Part shown: positions 60,276-64,000 of the stretch, one piece after another
Layout: the number at the start of each line of letters is the position of its first letter
How positions within the stretch are numbered: the first letter of the stretch is position 1
Source of the DNA: Streptomyces zingiberis
GTDB lineage: Bacteria; Actinomycetota; Actinomycetes; Streptomycetales; Streptomycetaceae
Direction of reading: 5' to 3'
Assembly: GCF_012034935.1 (NCBI RefSeq)
Contig: NZ_JAATEN010000010.1
Coordinates: forward strand, 124,001 to 188,000
DNA: 64,000 nucleotides
Program-made: the position numbers and the translations under genes
The notes under the pieces: model-generated
Told to the model about the DNA's origin: nothing
Databases searched by the model: none
The model's input: the letters and a program-made list of their open reading frames with translations, nothing else

Positions 60276-61307
60276 ATGTACGGCCACGTGACCCGCTGGG
60301 CGGCGAGACTGGCGGCCGGCACGGTACTGCTGACGGCGGGCTGTCTCCGGCTGCCCGGTGAGCCGGCCGCCCCGGGCGACGACCCGGCCCGGCCGCGGTG
60401 GCCCGCGCTCCGCTCCTACGCCACCCCGTACTGGGTGGACCCGTACGGCACCGCCGCCCGCCAGGCCGCCGCCCTGCGCGCCCGGGGCCAGGCCGGGCAG
60501 GCGGAGCTGATCGAGGAGAAGATCGCGGCCCAGCCCGTCGCGGAGTGGATCGGCACGGCGGACCCGGAGCGGCAGACCCGGCGCGTCACCCGGGCCGCGG
60601 CCCGCGAGAACCAGGCCGCGCTGCTCGTGCTCTACAACATCCCGCACCGCGACTGCGGCCAGTACTCGCGCGGCGGCGCGCCCGGCCCGCAGTCGTACCG
60701 GCGCTGGGTGGAGCGGGTGGCGGCGGGCATCGGCGACCGGCCCGCCACGGTGATCCTCGAACCGGACGCCGTGCCGCACATCGTGGACGGCTGCACCCCG
60801 CCGGAGCGCCACGCGGAGCGCTACGCCCTTCTCTCCGCGGCCGTGGACCGCCTCAAGGACCTGCCCCGGGTCCGCGTCTACCTCGACGCCGGCAACCCGC
60901 ACTGGATCCGCGACCCGTCGCTCCTCGTCTCCCCGTTGCGGCAGGCGGGCATCGCCCGCGCGGACGGCTTCGCCCTCAACACCGCCAACTACCGCACCAC
61001 CGCCGAGAACAAGCGCTACGGGCGGGCGCTCTCCCGGCTGCTCGGCCCGGGGAAGTCCTTCGTGATCGACACCAGCCGCAACGGCAACGGGCCGCTGCCG
61101 GCCGGCGCGGACCCCGCCGGGTGGTGCAACCCGCCCGGCCGGGCCCTGGGCGAGCCGCCGACCACACGCACCGGTGACGAGCTGATCGACGCCTACCTGT
61201 GGATCAAGCGCCCGGGGGAGTCGGACGGCACCTGCAAGGGCGGCCCCCCGGCGGGCCGCTGGTGGCCGGAGTACGCCCTGGAGCTGGCCCGCAACGCGGA
61301 CTGGTGA
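60276..61307 (+). CDS. GH6 family glycosidase lipoprotein (cellulase-like)
   Basis: 343 residues from ATG 60276 (agggggaag upstream; ATG 60249 also possible). The lipobox LTAGC (19-23) predicts lipid attachment at Cys23. The catalytic TIM-barrel-like domain shows GH6 landmarks: Asp126 in HRDCGQYSRGG, Asp164 in VILEPDAVPHIVD, YLDAGNPHWI, DTSRNGNG, WCNPPGRALGEPP and LWIKRPGESDG. There is no carbohydrate-binding module. Such surface-held GH6 enzymes hydrolyse beta-1,4-glucan and may act at the hyphal tip as well as in degradation. The terminator at 61354 follows. Confidence 0.92.
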   Translation: MYGHVTRWAARLAAGTVLLTAGCLRLPGEPAAPGDDPARPRWPALRSYATPYWVDPYGTAARQAAALRARGQAGQAELIEEKIAAQPVAEWIGTADPERQTRRVTRAAARENQAALLVLYNIPHRDCGQYSRGGAPGPQSYRRWVERVAAGIGDRPATVILEPDAVPHIVDGCTPPERHAERYALLSAAVDRLKDLPRVRVYLDAGNPHWIRDPSLLVSPLRQAGIARADGFALNTANYRTTAENKRYGRALSRLLGPGKSFVIDTSRNGNGPLPAGADPAGWCNPPGRALGEPPTTRTGDELIDAYLWIKRPGESDGTCKGGPPAGRWWPEYALELARNADW

Positions 61308-61353
61308 GACGGCGCCCGCGGTCGGGCCCGAGGCCGGGGCGCCCGGAGACGCC

Positions 61354-61385
61354 GATGGCCCCTCCGCCGGAACGGAAGGGCCATC
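61354..61385. terminator. Bidirectional hairpin between the GH6 gene and the tRNA
   Basis: gatggcccctccg pairs with cggaagggccatc around ccggaa, with one internal mismatch. It serves the rightward GH6 gene and the leftward tRNA transcript. Confidence 0.85.
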
Positions 61386-61392
61386 GATCACG

Positions 61393-61466
61393 TACGCCGT
61401 CAGGGACTCGAACCCCGGACCCGCTGATTAAGAGTCAGCTGCTCTAACCAACTGAGCTAACGGCGC
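61393..61466 (-). tRNA. tRNA-Lys (anticodon CTT)
   Basis: Read on the minus strand: 5' acceptor GCGCCGT pairs with ACGGCGT (the last pair is G-T). D arm GCTC..GAGC, anticodon stem GCTGA/TCAGC with loop CTCTTAA (anticodon CTT), variable GGGTC, and T arm CGGGG-TTCGAGT-CCCTG. The discriminator is A. 74 nt, no encoded CCA. Decodes AAG. No integrase or duplicated 3' end was seen, so no evidence of an attachment site. Confidence 0.97.
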
Positions 61467-61912
61467 CTGGTGACCTGTTCATCGTACCGGACGGGACGCG
61501 GTGCTCCACACATCCCGGAGGGGGTATGCACCTCAGGTGCTGTATGTGGTGAATGTTTCCGATGGAGGGAATGGGTGTTTGATTCGGCTTGGCGGGCAGG
61601 GGTGCCGGCGTCGGCCGGTTCGGGCCCGCCGGGGGGAGGTTTTCGGCCACTCGGCGCCCGCCGCGGCGGGTTCCGAAGCCTTCCGCTTCGCCGGAAAATT
61701 GCCGGAGGGGTCCAGGTCAGGGCGGCCACCTGCGGCGCCAGGGTGCATTCCCGGCGGTGAACTTTTGCGCCCCGTCGGCGACCGTTTCTTGCCGGGATGT
61801 TCGCAGAGTGGCTAGGGTGGCGCCTGCGGTTCTGATCGAGCCCGCCCGGCTTTTCGCGCAAGATTGAGCGCAAGCGGGAACGTGGCTGTCGTCCGTCACG
61901 GGGGATTTTTCA
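61467..61912. other. Non-coding region upstream of the LuxR-type gene
   Basis: About 445 bases of lower GC (for example around 61515-61595), with no supported gene. It presumably contains promoters for tRNA-Lys leftward and the LuxR-type gene rightward. Confidence 0.5.
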
Positions 61913-62209
61913 TTGAGTGTGCCATCGGGCAGAAATCATGACAGTGGAAGAGGGCATGTCTGTGGTGTGCCGCACTGGGCGCGCAACGCGGATCTCTCCC
62001 TTCTGACCGCGCGTGAGCGTGAAGTACTCGAAGCTCTGGGCGAATGCCTGCCGAACAGTGCCATCGCCTTTCGCTGGCGGGTCGCGGAGCGGACGGTCAA
62101 AAAGCATGTCGCAGGCGTCTTCGTCAAGCTGGACATCTCCTCACGGGCCGAAGCGGCCGTCATAGCCGCGTATGCGAAGTGCTCCGGGTGGTGCACTTCA
62201 GGACACTAG
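61913..62209 (+). CDS. Small LuxR-type HTH protein
   Basis: 98 residues, probably from TTG 61913 (ggggga upstream). The C-terminal half is a LuxR/GerE HTH: LLTAREREVLEALGECLPNS, AIAFRWRVAERTVKKHVAGV and FVKLDISSRAEAAVIAA. As with the protein at 36047, there is no sensor domain. It precedes a small membrane protein and ABC transporter genes on the same strand, so it may regulate them. The start is uncertain because the first ~25 residues are poorly conserved in style. Confidence 0.85.
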   Translation: MSVPSGRNHDSGRGHVCGVPHWARNADLSLLTAREREVLEALGECLPNSAIAFRWRVAERTVKKHVAGVFVKLDISSRAEAAVIAAYAKCSGWCTSGH

Positions 62210-62270
62210 GCACCCTGGCGTGGGCATGACATCTTCACCGGGTCAACACCAATCCACTGGGGAGAACGCT

Positions 62271-62597
62271 GTGGCAACTCTGGTACGGGAAAACACGACC
62301 GCTGCCGAACCGAAGGCGTCGAAGGCGGCCGACGCCTACAGATCCGCTTCTGTCGGCGCGTACATGGCCGCGACCTCGGCGCCCGAGCGTGCCCTCGCGT
62401 CGATCAGAGCGCGGGTCGACAGGGGGCTCGTCCGCTACGACGCCTGGTTCCTGATCTTCACCGCCGTCATCCTCGGTCTGGGTGCCACCATCTTCGCCGG
62501 ACTGGTCATCTGGTGCGTGGTCTACCAGGACAAGAAGTTCACCGGAAACTGGTCCTTCAAGGACTTCGGCCTGAAGGTCAGCGCCGAATGCGTGTAG
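62271..62597 (+). CDS. Small single-pass membrane protein of unknown function
   Basis: 108 residues from GTG 62271 (ggggag eight bases upstream; ATG 62226 possible but weaker). A polar N-terminal ~55 residues (with RASVRAR-like basic stretches) precede one hydrophobic helix (59-84, WFLIFTAVILGLGATIFAGL). A short C-terminal tail, KKFTGNWSFKDFGLKVSAEC, ends in Val. It lies between a LuxR-type regulator and ABC transporter genes and is followed by a strong hairpin. Unknown; could be a transporter accessory, a secreted-peptide precursor or a regulator. Confidence 0.75.
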   Translation: MATLVRENTTAAEPKASKAADAYRSASVGAYMAATSAPERALASIRARVDRGLVRYDAWFLIFTAVILGLGATIFAGLVIWCVVYQDKKFTGNWSFKDFGLKVSAECV

Positions 62598-62624
62598 CCG
62601 TCTGACGGCTTCGGTTGCGAGAAG

Positions 62625-62658
62625 CCCAGGAAGTCCCGGGGTTCCCGGGCTTCCTGGG
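62625..62658. terminator. Strong hairpin between the small membrane gene and the ABC ATPase gene
   Basis: cccaggaag-t-cccggg pairs with cccggg-cttcctggg (15 pairs, one bulged t, 3-base loop). It may terminate or attenuate transcription into the ABC genes, so the small protein could be made in excess. Confidence 0.85.
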
Positions 62659-62699
62659 TGCCGCCCTGATCGAATGACTCGGTAAGGATCCCTACGGTC

Positions 62700-63416
62700 G
62701 TGCCTCTCCTGAATGTCAGCAGTGTCAGCTATTCCTACGACGGCGTGGTCAACGTCCTGTCGGATGTCTCGTTCACGGTCGAGGACGGCACAATCGTCGG
62801 TCTTGTGGGACCGAACGGTTCCGGGAAATCCACACTGATCAAGAATATCTTCGATCTCGTGCGCCTCCAGTCCGGCGCCATCCGGATCGGCGGCCATGAG
62901 CACACCCGGCCCGGGGCGAAAGAGCTGGCCATGTACCTGTCCAGCAACGACTACCTTCCCGAGTTCCTCACCGCTCGTGAATACCTCTCCATGATGGGGA
63001 AACTGTTCGGCCTGGAAACGGACCACGAGAAGGCCCTCGGCCTGTTCCGCACGTTCGCCATGGAGGGGCGCTACGACGACCTCATCGAGGACTACTCGCA
63101 CGGTATGCGCAAGAAGACCCAACTGATCTCCGCGTTCGTCATCCGGCCACCACTGACCGTGATCGACGAGACGCTCAACGGAGTCGACATCGAAGCGCTG
63201 TATCTCGCCGAGGCGGAGTTCCGGAAGGTCCGCGACGAGGGCCGCTCCATCCTGTTGTGTACGCACGACTTCGCCGTCCTGGAGCGGCTGGCCGACCGGA
63301 CCCTCTTCCTCGATCTGGGAAGCGTGGTGCGGGACGAGGCGACGAGGGATCTGGTCGACGAACACGGCTCGGTGGCCGCCATGGTGTTCGACCATCTCGG
63401 GACGTCCCAGCCGTGA
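62700..63416 (+). CDS. ABC transporter ATP-binding protein
   Basis: 238 residues from GTG 62700. Walker A is GPNGSGKST (37-45). The signature region is YSHGMRKKTQL (about 132-142), a variant of LSGGQ. Walker B is LTVIDETLNG, with DET instead of the common DEP, and the H-loop is CTHDF (His189). This layout is typical of ATPases that drive ABC-2-type drug, peptide or lipid exporters. The stop overlaps the next gene (GTGA at 63413). Confidence 0.93.
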   Translation: MPLLNVSSVSYSYDGVVNVLSDVSFTVEDGTIVGLVGPNGSGKSTLIKNIFDLVRLQSGAIRIGGHEHTRPGAKELAMYLSSNDYLPEFLTAREYLSMMGKLFGLETDHEKALGLFRTFAMEGRYDDLIEDYSHGMRKKTQLISAFVIRPPLTVIDETLNGVDIEALYLAEAEFRKVRDEGRSILLCTHDFAVLERLADRTLFLDLGSVVRDEATRDLVDEHGSVAAMVFDHLGTSQP

Positions 63417-64000
63417 CGGCGGTCCGGCTGAGGCATTCCGCCGTCCTGGCCCGGATGCTGCTCGTCTTCTTCGTCCGCCGCGTGCTGCGGGCCGGTTTCC
63501 TGAAGTCCGCCCCGGTCAGGGTCTTCGTCGCGGTGGCGGCCGTCCTTCTGCTGGCCGTCATGTGCACCGCCTCGTACTTCTTCCTGCGTCCCCTGGCCGG
63601 CGAGGCCGCCGTCTGGCGGTTGCTGTTCGACACCGCGACGGTCTCGATCCTCCTCTGGGTGCAGATCGCCTTCCTCCTGGTGAAGGTGTTGTTCCTCAAC
63701 GCCGAGGGGATGCTGCGGCTCAGCTACCAGCTACCGGTCACCAACCGGGAACGCTCGGCGGCGTTCCTCCTCTACGAGGCGGTGATGACCGCCGTCGTGG
63801 CCACCGCCGGCCTGATCTCCCTCTCGGTCAGCGCGCTGATCCTCCTCGGCCCGTCCGCCGCCGGGTACATCACGGCGTCGGTGATTCTGCCGGTCACCCT
63901 GACCTACCTGGGACTCTCCGTCCTCTACCAGGTGCTGACCCGGCTGTGGCGGCTGGTGCGGCTCGGCCGCATGGCGGGTGTCCTCAACGCCCTGGCCCTG
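63413..64000 (+). CDS. ABC transporter permease, N-terminal part (runs off window)
   Basis: From GTG 63413, overlapping the ATPase stop, the frame is open to the right edge (196 codons). Hydrophobic segments occur at about residues 37-58 (VFVAVAAVLLLAVMCTASYF), 75-96 (SILLWVQIAFLLVKVLFLNA), 121-145 and 153-178. QLPVTNRERSAAFLLYEAVM is a typical cytoplasmic loop of multi-pass exporter permeases. It forms the membrane part of the transporter with the upstream ATPase. The substrate is unknown. Confidence 0.85.
   Translation, partial: MTAVRLRHSAVLARMLLVFFVRRVLRAGFLKSAPVRVFVAVAAVLLLAVMCTASYFFLRPLAGEAAVWRLLFDTATVSILLWVQIAFLLVKVLFLNAEGMLRLSYQLPVTNRERSAAFLLYEAVMTAVVATAGLISLSVSALILLGPSAAGYITASVILPVTLTYLGLSVLYQVLTRLWRLVRLGRMAGVLNALAL

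Noticed and set aside
61393..61466. tRNA-Lys as integration site of a mobile element
   Set aside because: No integrase, no repeated tRNA 3' end and no plasmid or phage genes found in the window.

Overview
The window is chromosomal DNA of a high-GC actinomycete, almost certainly a Streptomyces. Supporting signs are the very strong third-position GC bias, many GTG starts and one TTG start, rare TTA codons confined to a few regulatory or accessory genes, WhiJ-type XRE/DUF397/ATPase loci, a spore-associated-protein homologue, and many small secreted proteins and secreted glycosidases.

Left end (1-9.4 kb): a truncated DUF2000 gene, a DUF3618 protein, a GroES-like protein, a large class A penicillin-binding protein with long low-complexity tails, a secreted SGNH hydrolase divergent from a DUF445 membrane protein, and a small conserved protein.

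Redox island (9.9-28.9 kb): MerR, TetR, AraC, two LysR, HxlR and another TetR regulator sit among about a dozen oxidoreductases and small-molecule enzymes (epimerase, SDRs, MDR quinone reductases, a 3-hydroxyisobutyrate-dehydrogenase relative, an F420-reductase-like protein, aldehyde dehydrogenase, CocE-type hydrolase, NTF2/SRPBCC proteins). Most regulator/target pairs are divergent, and several have clear inverted-repeat operators. Two paralogous LysR-MDR loci occur: one intact (20.97-24.34 kb), one decaying (19.25-20.89 kb). In the decaying copy the NTF2-like gene is frameshifted by an exact 11-bp tandem duplication, and the MDR gene is reduced to its two ends. In another locus an epimerase and an SDR form one open reading frame.

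Secreted enzymes and specialised-metabolism remnant (28.9-43 kb): a secreted protein, a Tat-exported GH127 glycosidase with a ricin-type lectin domain, a secreted S33 peptidase, then a TTA-containing LuxR-type regulator beside a condensation-domain protein, a glycosyltransferase and a short adenylation-like fragment. The condensation protein has Asn in place of the first motif His and a carrier-like domain with no phosphopantetheine serine. This looks like a reduced or repurposed NRPS locus. A membrane-anchored HTH protein with an extracellular lectin-like domain follows, behind paired inverted repeats, then a spore-associated-protein homologue.

Regulatory and defence region (43.4-52.2 kb): an unknown membrane-protein/partner operon (TTA codon in the first gene), a cytidine/guanine-type deaminase, a WhiJ-type XRE-DUF397 pair with an ATPase, a lower-GC gene for a DUF3578 plus PD-(D/E)XK protein (probable solitary restriction-type nuclease), a second ATPase divergent from an XRE-TPR-like regulator, and a 5-formyl-THF cyclo-ligase relative.

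Right end (52.4-64 kb): a small secreted protein, a GNAT acetyltransferase, a UPF0303 haem-degrading-like protein, a Gfo/Idh/MocA oxidoreductase, secreted or membrane proteins of unknown function, a HAD-IIA phosphatase, a GH6 lipoprotein, tRNA-Lys(CTT), and an unknown locus of LuxR-type HTH, small single-TM protein, ABC ATPase and truncated ABC permease. Intergenic regions carry many simple tandem repeats of 5-56 bp.

All calls come from reading the sequence and family knowledge; no searches were run.
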